From DAOUBF01 sp034432795 (GTDB lineage: Bacteria; Chloroflexota; Anaerolineae; DSLN01), in assembly GCA_034432795.1 (NCBI GenBank), contig DAOUBF010000088.1, positions 1-64,000 on the forward strand: a DNA stretch of 64,000 nt, read 5' to 3'. The notes beneath the pieces are model-generated. The model saw nothing but the letters and a program-made list of their open reading frames with translations, ran no database searches and was not told the DNA's origin. Position numbers and translations under genes: made by a program. Shown one piece after another: positions 25,660 through 33,843 of the stretch (within the stretch, counting starts at the first letter, position 1; each line of letters starts with the position of its first letter).

Positions 25660-26393
25660 ATGAGAGGCTCTCACCTCCGGCCCCTGACCCCTCCCCCAGT
25701 ACCGGGCTTCAGCCCGGTTGTTGGCAAGGGGAAGAGGCGATCCTGGCCTGGGGTCGGGCCGCACTGTACAACTTTCTGGCGGCGGTCTTCTTGGAACCGC
25801 CGGATGAGCGCTGGGCCAATAGCCTGTGGGACGGTGGGCTGGCGGAAGCGCTGGCGTTGGTGGCCACAGCCGACGAAGCGAAGGCTCTGATCGCCTGGAT
25901 GGCCTGCGGCGACGCGGGTGGGTGGCAGGAGGAACTGGCACGTGCCTATACCCGGCACCTGGTCGTGCCGGGGCCGGACTACGTGCCCCCTTACGGCTCG
26001 GTGTATCGGGATGGCCCCGATGGCCCGCCGGGAACGTGGCAGGGGCGGCCGACCTTGTGGGGGCCGTCGTCGGTGGCGGTGGCCCAGGCTTACCGTGAGG
26101 CCGGGCTGGCGCTGGCGCCCGGCGGCCCACAGGTGCCCGACCATATCGGGCTGGAGTTGCAGTTTATGCAGCACCTGTGCGCCTGTGAGGCCGGGGCATC
26201 GAGCCGGGGGGAGAGCGATGCAGCCGCAGCCTGGCGGGCGCGGCAGGCTGCCTTCCTGCGCCATCACCTGCTCCCCTGGGCGCCTGCCTTTTGCGCCCGG
26301 CTGGATTCTGAGGGCATCCATCTTTTCTATCGGCTGATCGCCCGCCTGACCCGTGCCTTTCTGGAGAGCGAAAGAGAGGAGACCGAACTGTGA
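25656..26393 (+). CDS. TorD/DmsD-type molybdoenzyme maturation chaperone
   Basis: 245 residues, helical, with the family hallmark VPDHIGLELQFMQHL and an early ALYNFLAAVFLEPP. TorD chaperones bind the Tat signal and apo-catalytic subunit during cofactor insertion. It overlaps the molybdoenzyme gene by ATGA, so dosage is coupled. The first ~30 residues are unusual: they are partly encoded by a 25-base palindromic repeat (25695-25719) found near-identically at 54047 and 54985; the conserved domain begins only at about EEAILAWG. Confidence 0.9.
   Translation: MNERLSPPAPDPSPSTGLQPGCWQGEEAILAWGRAALYNFLAAVFLEPPDERWANSLWDGGLAEALALVATADEAKALIAWMACGDAGGWQEELARAYTRHLVVPGPDYVPPYGSVYRDGPDGPPGTWQGRPTLWGPSSVAVAQAYREAGLALAPGGPQVPDHIGLELQFMQHLCACEAGASSRGESDAAAAWRARQAAFLRHHLLPWAPAFCARLDSEGIHLFYRLIARLTRAFLESEREETEL
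25695..25719. repeat. Family B palindrome inside the TorD-type gene
   Basis: Core GTACCGGGCTTCAGCCCGGT preceded by CCCA. A near-identical copy is intergenic at 54047-54072 and an inverted one lies in the coding region at 54985-55010. Confidence 0.8.
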
Positions 26394-26758
26394 GATTCTG
26401 GGTGATCGCTATCGCCGTCGTCATCCCGCTGGCCATGCTGCTCAGCCTGCTGCTTCCCCTGTTCGCTGGCCCGGCGGAACAGGCGGCTGGGCCGGAGGCA
26501 ATCGCCCCCTCCGGCGTCCAGCCGGGTGAGGCAGCGCGGGGGCAGGCTATCTACCGTTCGCGTTGTCTGGGCTGCCATGCACCTGAGGCCCGCTTTGCCC
26601 CGCCACACACTGCGGCCACCCTGGCAAAGTACCCGGACGATGACGCCCTGATTCAGGTGATCCGGGCCGGTCGCGATCCCATGCCGGCCTTTACTGAGGA
26701 CATGCTCAGCGAGCAGCAACTCGCCGATCTGCTCGCCTACCTGCGGACATTGAAATGA
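26390..26758 (+). CDS. Small membrane-anchored c-type cytochrome
   Basis: 122 residues: an N-terminal helix (signal or anchor), one haem-binding CLGCH, and a probable distal Met in GRDPMPAF, a class I cytochrome c layout. The GTG start overlaps the chaperone stop (GTGA). It is the last gene of the molybdoenzyme operon. TtrABC and PsrABC do not need a cytochrome c, so this gene hints at electron transfer to or from an extracytoplasmic partner, possibly allowing oxidative use of the enzyme. Confidence 0.88.
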   Translation: MRFWVIAIAVVIPLAMLLSLLLPLFAGPAEQAAGPEAIAPSGVQPGEAARGQAIYRSRCLGCHAPEARFAPPHTAATLAKYPDDDALIQVIRAGRDPMPAFTEDMLSEQQLADLLAYLRTLK

Positions 26759-26777
26759 CCTGGCTGTGCCGGGGAGC

Positions 26778-26805
26778 GTAGGGGCGCATGGCCGTGCGCC
26801 CCTAC
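26778..26805. repeat. Family D hairpin, possible terminator
   Basis: GTAGGGGCGCA and TGCGCCCCTAC enclose TGGCCG: a perfect 11-bp stem between the convergent cytochrome c and peptidase genes. No T-tract follows, so any termination role is uncertain. Confidence 0.55.
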
Positions 26806-26859
26806 TGCTCGCATCTGCCCTGCGCCTGATGAAGGGCGCATTTGCGGGGGGTGAAATCG

Positions 26860-28335
26860 TCAGGATTCTGCTGCCAGCGCCTCCTCAATCAACGGCGTCA
26901 CATCCAGGCCGGCGCTGCCCAGGCGTGCGGCCAATTCGTCAGCGTTATCCCGTTGCCCCAGGCGCCATTGGCTGATGATGAATTCACCTGCCTCAGGTCG
27001 GTTGTACCAATCCTCCCCGTAAGTTCGCTCCAGGTGACCGCGCCAGTGCATCTCCAATATCCAGGCGCGCAGGTATTGGGCCACGTAGAAGGCATCGTCC
27101 ACGTCGCTTAGATAGCGCTCCTCCGGTACGCGGACGCGGCCGGCGCGCTCCAGCCAGTACACGTAGGCGCCCCCCTGGCCATCCACCGGCCCACTGTGCA
27201 GTTCCAGCTCGTAATTGAGCTTGGCGGCGTAGCGGCGCAAGAACCACAACTTCTGGAAGAGCGAGAAGCGGATGAAGGCTTCGGCGTCCTCCGCGGAAGC
27301 CCCAAGCACCTCTTGCAGCCAGCGGCGGTTGTGCAGCAGGTGCTCCATGAGGAAGGCGTAGCTCTCCGTGACCGAGTTATCCCCCAGGTAGCGGAAGGCA
27401 AAGGGCAGGTCTGCCTCCACATGGGTATAGTGCTCGGCGTGGCCGGCCTCATGCAGCAGGGCGCTGTAGTCGTCCTGACCGCCCTGGGGCTTGATCACCA
27501 GATAGACTTCCGTAGGGACGCGCACGGGCGAGCAGAAGGCGCGTGGCGACTTGAGCGGGCGCATCTCCAGGTCCAGCTTGAGGTTGGGCTGGGCGTCCAG
27601 GTCAATGTCCATCCCTGCCAGCGTGCGCCGCAACGCGTCCACCAGGCGTTCCGCCGGGAAGAGGCGGTCAAACTCGTCGGCGCGGAACAGGCGGGCGATG
27701 TCGTTGATGTGGGCCTCCTCGCGGGACACGCCGATAGCCTCCAGGCGGGCAGCCAGGCGCGCCTCATAGACCGCCTCCGTCTCATCCAGAAAACGGACCA
27801 TCTGCCGGGCAAGCGGGCGCAGGTTCAGCCAACGCAGCCGATCACACAGGTCTACATAATCGGCAAAGCCCAGGCGCTGGGCCTCGTCGTGCAGGGTATT
27901 CCAGCGTTCGGCGCGCAGAGGGTTCGCCTCGGCCATGCGGCTGTAGTACAGGTCGCCGAGGGCCTGGCGGCGGGCACGGTCTGGCTCGTTGCGCAGCAAG
28001 ACAGGTACCTGCTGGTAAGGCACCTCCTCGCCATCCCAGGGGACGGTGGCCGCCAGTTCGGCGTTGGTGATGGCCTCGGACAGGGCCTTGACGCGGTTAT
28101 CCAGGTAGCCGCCGACGGCAAACTCGGCCAGATAGCGCGTTTCCTTGCCGTCCATCTGGTCCAGCAGGCCATGCACCGCAGATTCAGCGAACAGATCGGC
28201 GTAGCGATCATAAATCGCCGCGATCTCCAGCCGGTCCTTCAGCCCCGCGCCGACCGTGTAAAACTCGCGGCCGATCTCGGTCAGGAATTCTTCTGCACGG
28301 TGCTGGTAAGCGTTCAAGTCCATTTGGGTCATCAT
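26860..28335 (-). CDS. M3-like zinc metallopeptidase
   Basis: 491 residues. LLHEAGHAEHYTHV carries the HExxH zinc site and TESYAFLMEHLL the downstream Glu, as in gluzincins of the M3/oligoendopeptidase group. The helical N-terminal half fits the deep-channel fold that limits these enzymes to peptides. No signal peptide is present, so it is probably cytoplasmic. AAAGGA precedes ATG 28335. It follows the thiolase gene after 27 bases on the same strand and may be cotranscribed, with no obvious functional link. Confidence 0.8.
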   Translation of the reverse strand: MMTQMDLNAYQHRAEEFLTEIGREFYTVGAGLKDRLEIAAIYDRYADLFAESAVHGLLDQMDGKETRYLAEFAVGGYLDNRVKALSEAITNAELAATVPWDGEEVPYQQVPVLLRNEPDRARRQALGDLYYSRMAEANPLRAERWNTLHDEAQRLGFADYVDLCDRLRWLNLRPLARQMVRFLDETEAVYEARLAARLEAIGVSREEAHINDIARLFRADEFDRLFPAERLVDALRRTLAGMDIDLDAQPNLKLDLEMRPLKSPRAFCSPVRVPTEVYLVIKPQGGQDDYSALLHEAGHAEHYTHVEADLPFAFRYLGDNSVTESYAFLMEHLLHNRRWLQEVLGASAEDAEAFIRFSLFQKLWFLRRYAAKLNYELELHSGPVDGQGGAYVYWLERAGRVRVPEERYLSDVDDAFYVAQYLRAWILEMHWRGHLERTYGEDWYNRPEAGEFIISQWRLGQRDNADELAARLGSAGLDVTPLIEEALAAES

Positions 28336-28362
28336 GTCCTTTCTGGAGATGTTGTAAAAGGG

Positions 28363-29568
28363 TTACTCTATTCGCTCCACAATCGTCGCCTCGCCCTGGC
28401 CCACACCGACGCACAGCGTGACCAGACCGTAGCGGGCGCGGCGGCGGCGCATCTCGTGGACGAGCGTGGTCATCAGGCGGGCGCCGGAGCAGCCCAGGGG
28501 GTGGCCCAGCGCGATAGCGCCGCCGTTGACATTGGTCTTAGACAGGTCCAGGCCCAGTTCGCGGGCGCAGGCCAGCACCTGCACGGCGAAGGCCTCGTTA
28601 ATCTCCACCAGGTCCATCTGGTCAATCGTCAGCCCGGCGCGTTGCAGGGCCTTGCGCACCGCCGGGATCGGCCCCAGCCCCATCGTGCGCGGGTCCACAC
28701 CCGCCGCAGCCGAGGCGATGATACGCGCCATAGGCTTAAGCTCCAGTTCGCGGGCGGCCTCGGCGCTGGTCAACAGGAGCGCCGCCGCGCCGTCATTGAT
28801 GCCGGACGAATTGCCTGCGGTGACCGTGCCGTTTTTGCGGAAGGCGGGTGGCAGCCTGGCCAGCTTCTCCAGCGTCGTGTCGGGGCGGGGGTGCTCGTCC
28901 GTGTCCACGACAATAGGGTCGCCTTTCTTCTGGGGGATGACCACCGGGACGATCTCGTCCTTGAAGCGGCCTTCGCGGATGGCGGCGGCGGCGCGCTGCT
29001 GGCTCATCAGGGCGAATTCGTCCTGCGCCTCGCGGCTGATGTCTGGATAGCGTTCGTACACATTCTCGGCCGTCTCGCCCATGCTCTCCAGCGGGAACAT
29101 GGCCTCCAGGCGGGGGTTGGGGAAGCGCCAGCCGAGCGTGGTATCGTACATGGTCACGTTGCCGCGCTGGAAAGGCTCGGCGGATTTAGGCACGGCCCAG
29201 GGGGCGCGCGTCATGCTCTCCACGCCCCCGGCGATAAATACATCGCCCTCACCGACCTTGATGGCGCGTGCCGCCTGGTTGATCGCGGTCAGGCCGGAGG
29301 CGCACAGCCGGTTGAAGGTCACGGCGGCCACGTCCACCGGCAGCCCGGCCAGGAGCACCGCCATACGGGCCACGTTGCGGTTGTCCTCGCCCGCCTGGTT
29401 GGCGCAGCCCATGTAGACCTCTTCAATGCGCGCCGGGTCAATGCCGGTGCGTCGGACGATCTCGCGGATGACCAGCGCGGCCATATCGTCAGGCCGCACG
29501 TCCTTCAGGATGCCCCCGTGCCGCCCCACCGGGGTGCGCACGGCGTCAATGATCAGTGCTTCGCGCAT
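28363..29568 (-). CDS. Acetyl-CoA acetyltransferase (thiolase family)
   Basis: 401 residues with the full thiolase signature: NRLCASGLTAIN (acyl-accepting Cys), VEINEAFAVQ, GGAIALGHPLGCSGAR (His) and LCVGVGQGEA (second Cys). It condenses two acetyl-CoA or cleaves 3-ketoacyl-CoA; direction depends on the pathway. The start at 29568 has GGAGG six bases upstream. It could complete beta-oxidation with the hydratase and SDR encoded at 6.4-8 kb, which is inference. Confidence 0.93.
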   Translation of the reverse strand: MREALIIDAVRTPVGRHGGILKDVRPDDMAALVIREIVRRTGIDPARIEEVYMGCANQAGEDNRNVARMAVLLAGLPVDVAAVTFNRLCASGLTAINQAARAIKVGEGDVFIAGGVESMTRAPWAVPKSAEPFQRGNVTMYDTTLGWRFPNPRLEAMFPLESMGETAENVYERYPDISREAQDEFALMSQQRAAAAIREGRFKDEIVPVVIPQKKGDPIVVDTDEHPRPDTTLEKLARLPPAFRKNGTVTAGNSSGINDGAAALLLTSAEAARELELKPMARIIASAAAGVDPRTMGLGPIPAVRKALQRAGLTIDQMDLVEINEAFAVQVLACARELGLDLSKTNVNGGAIALGHPLGCSGARLMTTLVHEMRRRRARYGLVTLCVGVGQGEATIVERIE

Positions 29569-29668
29569 AGTTGACTCCTCCACGCACCCATTATACACTT
29601 TGCGCTGGAGAAGCGCATATGCGGGCGGGGCTGTATATGGATACCGACACTCTTCTGGAGGCTAATCC

Positions 29669-30400
29669 ATCATCACTAACACTATACTGACCTTCCTGTT
29701 CCTTATTGCGGCTGCGCTGTATTCCTCGGTCGGTCATGCGGGCGCCTCCGGCTATCTGGCGGCTATGGCCTTGCTGGGCGTCACCCCGCAGGTGATGCGC
29801 CCCACCGCACTGACACTGAATATCCTGGTCGCGCTGGTCGCCACGATAAAGTTCTATCGCGCCGGCTGCTTCTCCTGGCCGCTCTTCTGGCCGTTTGCCC
29901 TGACCTCTATCCCCTTCGCGTTTATCGGCGGCGCTCTGAAGTTGCCCACCTCGGCGTATAAAGTCATCGTTGGCCTGGTGCTGGTGTACGCCGCTTACCG
30001 GCTTTTCCGCGCGGCCCGGGGGGCGGCCACAGCGATCAAGCCACCGCCGCTCTGGGCCGCGCTCATCCTGGGTGCGGGCATCGGATTGCTTTCCGGGCTG
30101 ACCGGGGTGGGGGGCGGTATCTTCCTCAGCCCGCTGTTGTTGATGATGGGCTGGGCCGAGATACGCCAGACTTCGGGCATTGCCGCCGCGTTTATCCTGG
30201 TGAATTCCATCGCCGGCCTGTTGGGGCAGCTCTCCAGCCTGGCCGCTGTGCCCTCCGCCATCCCCATTTGGGCGGCAGCGGTGCTGGTGGGGGGCTGGGT
30301 AGGTGCGGAATACGGCAGCCGGCGGCTGAACACGGCCACGCTGCGTCGCCTGCTGGCCGTCGTCCTGGTGATCGCCGGCCTGAAACTGATATTCACCTGA
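29669..30400 (+). CDS. TauE/SafE-family anion exporter with an apparent ATC start
   Basis: The open frame runs from an in-frame TAA (29663-29665) to 30400. The first ATG (29765) lies after the first membrane helix, so a start there would truncate it. GGAGG (29657-29661) is seven bases before ATC at 29669, giving a complete N-terminus (ITNTILTFLFLIAAALYSS). About 243 residues, seven or eight helices, with two TauE/SafE half-repeats (SSVGHAGASGY and GLTGVGGGIFLSPLL). Members export sulfite, sulfoacetate or related anions. An AUC start or a mutated ATG are both possible. Confidence 0.78.
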   Translation: MITNTILTFLFLIAAALYSSVGHAGASGYLAAMALLGVTPQVMRPTALTLNILVALVATIKFYRAGCFSWPLFWPFALTSIPFAFIGGALKLPTSAYKVIVGLVLVYAAYRLFRAARGAATAIKPPPLWAALILGAGIGLLSGLTGVGGGIFLSPLLLMMGWAEIRQTSGIAAAFILVNSIAGLLGQLSSLAAVPSAIPIWAAAVLVGGWVGAEYGSRRLNTATLRRLLAVVLVIAGLKLIFT

Positions 30401-30458
30401 ACTGAGCTTATACCTGTGTTCTCCCCCTATCCCTTTGGGTCCTACCCGACCTACCCAG

Positions 30459-30496
30459 AAGGGTAGGAATTCAGCCCCTTTTCCCCTACCCTTTTT
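30459..30496 (+). terminator. Rho-independent terminator after the TauE/SafE gene
   Basis: AAGGGTAGG (30459-30467) pairs with CCTACCCTT (30485-30493), followed by TTT. It is 58 bases after the stop codon. Confidence 0.65.
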
Positions 30497-30589
30497 CGTC
30501 TTCAGGTTTAGCCTGGTGAGGGTTGTGCAGGGCGTCACTTTCTATTAATCTGCATAATAGCGGTTCTGTAACAGAGTGTCGGGGGCATT

Positions 30590-30943
30590 GTGGCGCGTAC
30601 ACGTGTGGTGATCTTATCCAGGCGCTCATTGTTTATGGAAGGTGTGGCCAGTCGGTTGCGGCAGGATGAGGCGCGCGTAGAGGTGGTGACAATGGACGCG
30701 CATGCGCCGCAGGTGCTGGCGCAGGTCATCGCTGCCCGCCCGGCTGCGGTCATCCTGGACGCTACAGACCCCGACGCCACACAGGGCTGCACGCTGAGCA
30801 CGCTGTTCCAGGCGCTGCCCACGCTTAAAGTCATTCACCTGGACCTGCAGCGAAAGCAGGTGCGGATCGTGACCAGCGAGCAGCGCCCGGCCGGCGAGGT
30901 GCGCGACCTGCTGGAGATCATCGCGCCCTCTGCAACAACCTGA
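30590..30943 (+). CDS. Receiver-like domain protein of unknown function
   Basis: 117 residues resembling a degenerate CheY-type fold: a first strand RVVILSRRSLFMEGVASRL, a third strand AAVILDATDPDA and a final strand LKVIHLDLQ. The acidic pair after strand 1 is replaced by SR, and the position after strand 3 retains Asp. Phosphorylation is therefore doubtful. It has a GTG start with GGGGG nearby. It lies 44 bases before the decahaem cytochrome gene, so a regulatory link is possible but unproven. Confidence 0.6.
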   Translation: MARTRVVILSRRSLFMEGVASRLRQDEARVEVVTMDAHAPQVLAQVIAARPAAVILDATDPDATQGCTLSTLFQALPTLKVIHLDLQRKQVRIVTSEQRPAGEVRDLLEIIAPSATT

Positions 30944-30987
30944 AGGTCTCGTAGGGAGTCTATGACACGAGGAAAGGAGAGATCAGT

Positions 30988-33171
30988 GTGGTGAATCGCA
31001 AGTTACTGCTTTTAGGCGCTCTGCTGTTGGCGCTGGGGCTGGCGCTGGTGGCCTGTCAGACCGCGCCCACGCCCACGCCCACAGCGTCTCCCCCGCCGCC
31101 CACCCCGACACCGGCAGCGACCCCTCTAGGGGTCCAGCCCAGCCCCACTGCGCCTCCGGCGCTGGCGCTGGAAATCCCCTTCCAGGACCTCTGGGCGGGG
31201 TCTGGGCATGCCGACGCGACCGCCGAGGCATTTACGCACTGGAACGAGGCGGACCCGAAAGAAGTCCCGGTCGCCTGTGCCAAGTGCCATAGCTCGCCCG
31301 GCTACCTGGACTTCATCGGCGCCGATGGCAGCGCTGCGGGGGTGGTGGATAAGGCGGCGCCGATCGGCACCGTGATCACCTGCGTCACCTGTCACAACGA
31401 TGTCACCCTGAAGATGAGCAGCGTGACCTTCCCCTCTGGGGTGGAAGTCACCGGCCTTGGGCCTGAGGCGCGTTGTATGCAGTGCCACCAGGGGCGAGCC
31501 TCCACCGTGCAGGTGGACGAGTCCATCACCAAGGCGGGCCTGACCGACCCGGACACCGTCAGCGAAGACCTGGGCTTTACCAACATCCACTACTTCGCTG
31601 CGGCGGCCAGCCTGGAGGGCGGGATCACCAAAGGCGGCTACCAGTACCCTGGCAAGTCCTATGATGCCAAGCTGGAGCATGTGGCCGGCTACAACACCTG
31701 CGTCGGCTGCCACAATGTACACAGCCTGGAGATCAAAGTGGAGGAGTGCAAAACCTGCCACACCGGGGTCTCCACGCGCGAGGACCTGAAGAACATTCGC
31801 ATGCCGGGGTCCCTGGTGGATTATGATGGCGATGGGAACACGGACGAGGGGATTTACTTTGAGATTGACGGCCTGCGCACCCTGCTCTATCAGGCTATAC
31901 AGGCCTATGCCAAGGAGGTCTCTAAGAAGCCCATCGCCTACGATCCGGCCGCGTATCCCTACTTCTTCGTGGATACGAACGGCAACGGGAAGGTAGATGC
32001 CGACGAGGCGAAGCCGCAGAACGGGTACAACGCCTGGACCGCCCGCCTGGCCAAGGCAGCCTATAACTACCAGACGTCCATCAAAGACCCCGGCGCGTAT
32101 GCGCATGGCGGTAAGTACGTCATTCAACTCCTCTACGATTCCATAGAGGATTTGAACGCCAAACTGTCCACGCCGGTGGACCTGTCTAAAGCACATCGCG
32201 TGGATGCGGGCCACTTCGCCGGGTCCGAGGAGCCTTTCCGCCACTGGGATGAGCAAGGCGCTGTGCCGCCTGCCTGCAGCAAGTGCCACACGGCGGCGGG
32301 CCTGCCGCTGTTCGTGCGGGATGCCACCAGCATCACCCAGCCGCCTTCTAATGGCTTCCGCTGCGATACCTGCCACAGCGACGTGACCACCTTCGCCCGC
32401 TACACGGTGAACACGGTGACCTTCCCCAGCGGGGCCAGGCTGACCTTTGGCGAAGGGAACGATAACAACCTGTGCCTGAACTGCCATCAGGGCCGTGAAT
32501 CTACGGTCAGCGTCAACAACCTGATTAAGGGGCTGGAGCCGGATGCAACCTCTGAGAAGCTCCGCTTCCTTAACGTCCACTACTTCGCGGCAGGGGCTAC
32601 CCTCTTCGGCGGCGAAGCCAGAGGCGCCTACGAGTACGAGGGCAAGACCTACGTCGGGCGGAACACGCATGTGGAGGGCTTCAACACCTGCACCGCCTGC
32701 CACGACACACATGCCTTGACGGTGAAGGCACAAGCCTGCGGCGCCTGCCATACGGGTGTGAAGACCCTGGAGGATCTCCAGAAGATCCGTATGTCCACTG
32801 TGGACTATGATGGCGATGGCGACACCACCGAGGGCCTGGCAGGTGAAGTGGACACCCTGCGCCAGGCACTCTACGCGGTCATCCTGGACTATGCCAAGAC
32901 CAAAGTCGGGACGGCGATCGTGTATTCGCCGGTGGCCTACCCTTACTGGTTCACCGACACCAACGGCAACGGCCAGGCGGATCCTGACGAGATCAAGAGC
33001 GAGAACGCCTACAACCAGTGGACGCCGCGCCTGCTGCAGGCGGCATACAACTACCAGTATGCCACTAAAGACCCCGGCCAGTTTGCCCACAACGGCAAGT
33101 ACATCCTCCAGGTGCTGTACGATTCCCTGGAGGCCATGGGGGCAGATGTCTCGGGGATGACCCGTCCGTAG
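30988..33171 (+). CDS. Decahaem c-type cytochrome lipoprotein with internal duplication
   Basis: 727 residues with a lipobox (LALVAC) and Thr/Pro linker, then ten CxxCH haem sites in two sets of five. First half: CAKCH, CVTCH, CMQCH, CVGCH, CKTCH. Second half: CSKCH, CDTCH, CLNCH, CTACH, CGACH. The halves align block for block (LHYFAA, GFNTC, DYDGDG, DTNGNG, AAYNYQ), so it arose by duplication of a pentahaem unit. DTNGNGKVDADEA-type loops look like calcium sites. It is probably surface-exposed and carries electrons between membrane reductases and an external partner. GGAAAGGAG precedes the GTG start. Confidence 0.93.
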   Translation: MVNRKLLLLGALLLALGLALVACQTAPTPTPTASPPPPTPTPAATPLGVQPSPTAPPALALEIPFQDLWAGSGHADATAEAFTHWNEADPKEVPVACAKCHSSPGYLDFIGADGSAAGVVDKAAPIGTVITCVTCHNDVTLKMSSVTFPSGVEVTGLGPEARCMQCHQGRASTVQVDESITKAGLTDPDTVSEDLGFTNIHYFAAAASLEGGITKGGYQYPGKSYDAKLEHVAGYNTCVGCHNVHSLEIKVEECKTCHTGVSTREDLKNIRMPGSLVDYDGDGNTDEGIYFEIDGLRTLLYQAIQAYAKEVSKKPIAYDPAAYPYFFVDTNGNGKVDADEAKPQNGYNAWTARLAKAAYNYQTSIKDPGAYAHGGKYVIQLLYDSIEDLNAKLSTPVDLSKAHRVDAGHFAGSEEPFRHWDEQGAVPPACSKCHTAAGLPLFVRDATSITQPPSNGFRCDTCHSDVTTFARYTVNTVTFPSGARLTFGEGNDNNLCLNCHQGRESTVSVNNLIKGLEPDATSEKLRFLNVHYFAAGATLFGGEARGAYEYEGKTYVGRNTHVEGFNTCTACHDTHALTVKAQACGACHTGVKTLEDLQKIRMSTVDYDGDGDTTEGLAGEVDTLRQALYAVILDYAKTKVGTAIVYSPVAYPYWFTDTNGNGQADPDEIKSENAYNQWTPRLLQAAYNYQYATKDPGQFAHNGKYILQVLYDSLEAMGADVSGMTRP

Positions 33172-33183
33172 CTGAAACGGGAG

Positions 33184-33260
33184 GTGGGGCGGGCGTGAGA
33201 CCCGCCCCTACGTTGTGCCTTGCAACCGATGGAGGGGCATGGCATGCTGTGCCCCTCCAT
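33184..33260. repeat. Two family D-like hairpins after the decahaem gene
   Basis: GGGGCGGG/CCCGCCCC (about 33186-33208), then ATGGAGGGGCA/TGCCCCTCCAT (33229-33260). They lie between convergent genes and may act as transcription barriers. Confidence 0.6.
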
Positions 33261-33303
33261 GGCTTTAGGGCTGCTGAAGCCAGGCTTCAGCCATCCCGCT
33301 GAC

Positions 33304-33843
33304 CTAGCGGGGCCACAGGGCGCGGACGAGCAGGAGCAGGCCGATCAGGATGATCAGGATCGGCCCCAGCACTTTGAGCAGGAAGCCGCCAAAGAGCGAG
33401 GCGAAGAAGGCGAACGCGCCCACGCTGATCGCGGCCATGACCAGGCCGGTCATGGTGGCGTTGCGCCCCCAGCCGCCGAAGACCGCCCCCAGGGCGATCC
33501 CCAGCCCGACGCCCGCCGGGATCAGTGTCCAGGCGTAGGCCCAGCTCCCCCAATCGCCGGTGAAGGTGTTGTACAGGAAGATCAGGCCCAGGGTGAGCAG
33601 AATGGTGCCGGGGACGAACAGACCGGCCAACTCCCGTCGGTTCTCGCCCGCCGCCAACGCGGGAACATAGAAGACCAGCGCGCCGATGAAGAAGATCGCG
33701 GGCCATAGCCGCGCCACCAGGTTGACGTTTAGGGTGATGGAGAGGAAGTTGATCGCCAGGAAAAGGACACCTAACCCGATCAGAACGACGCCAACCAGGA
33801 TACTGCCAGTCCGACCTGGCGAGGGACGTATCGTGCCAGACAT
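33304..33843 (-). CDS. Small multi-pass membrane protein
   Basis: 179 residues with five or six hydrophobic helices (ILVGVVLIGLGVLFLAINF, LWPAIFFIGALVFY, GTILLTLGLIFLY, the LIPAGVGLGIALGAVFGG region, LLKVLGPILIILIGLLLLV). The repeated hydrophobic pairs resemble LiaI/LiaF-like or DUF5668-type envelope proteins; the exact family is not certain. It stands alone on the minus strand, convergent with the cytochrome gene. No catalytic motif is seen. Confidence 0.7.
   Translation of the reverse strand: MSGTIRPSPGRTGSILVGVVLIGLGVLFLAINFLSITLNVNLVARLWPAIFFIGALVFYVPALAAGENRRELAGLFVPGTILLTLGLIFLYNTFTGDWGSWAYAWTLIPAGVGLGIALGAVFGGWGRNATMTGLVMAAISVGAFAFFASLFGGFLLKVLGPILIILIGLLLLVRALWPR

Noticed and set aside
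27196..29574. 792-codon open frame on the plus strand opposite the peptidase and thiolase genes
   Set aside because: It lies antisense to two clear enzyme genes with full motifs; GC-rich codon use leaves opposite frames open.
31126..33090. 654-codon minus-strand frame opposite the decahaem gene
   Set aside because: Ten CxxCH motifs and a lipobox on the plus strand settle the coding strand; the opposite product has no recognisable domain.
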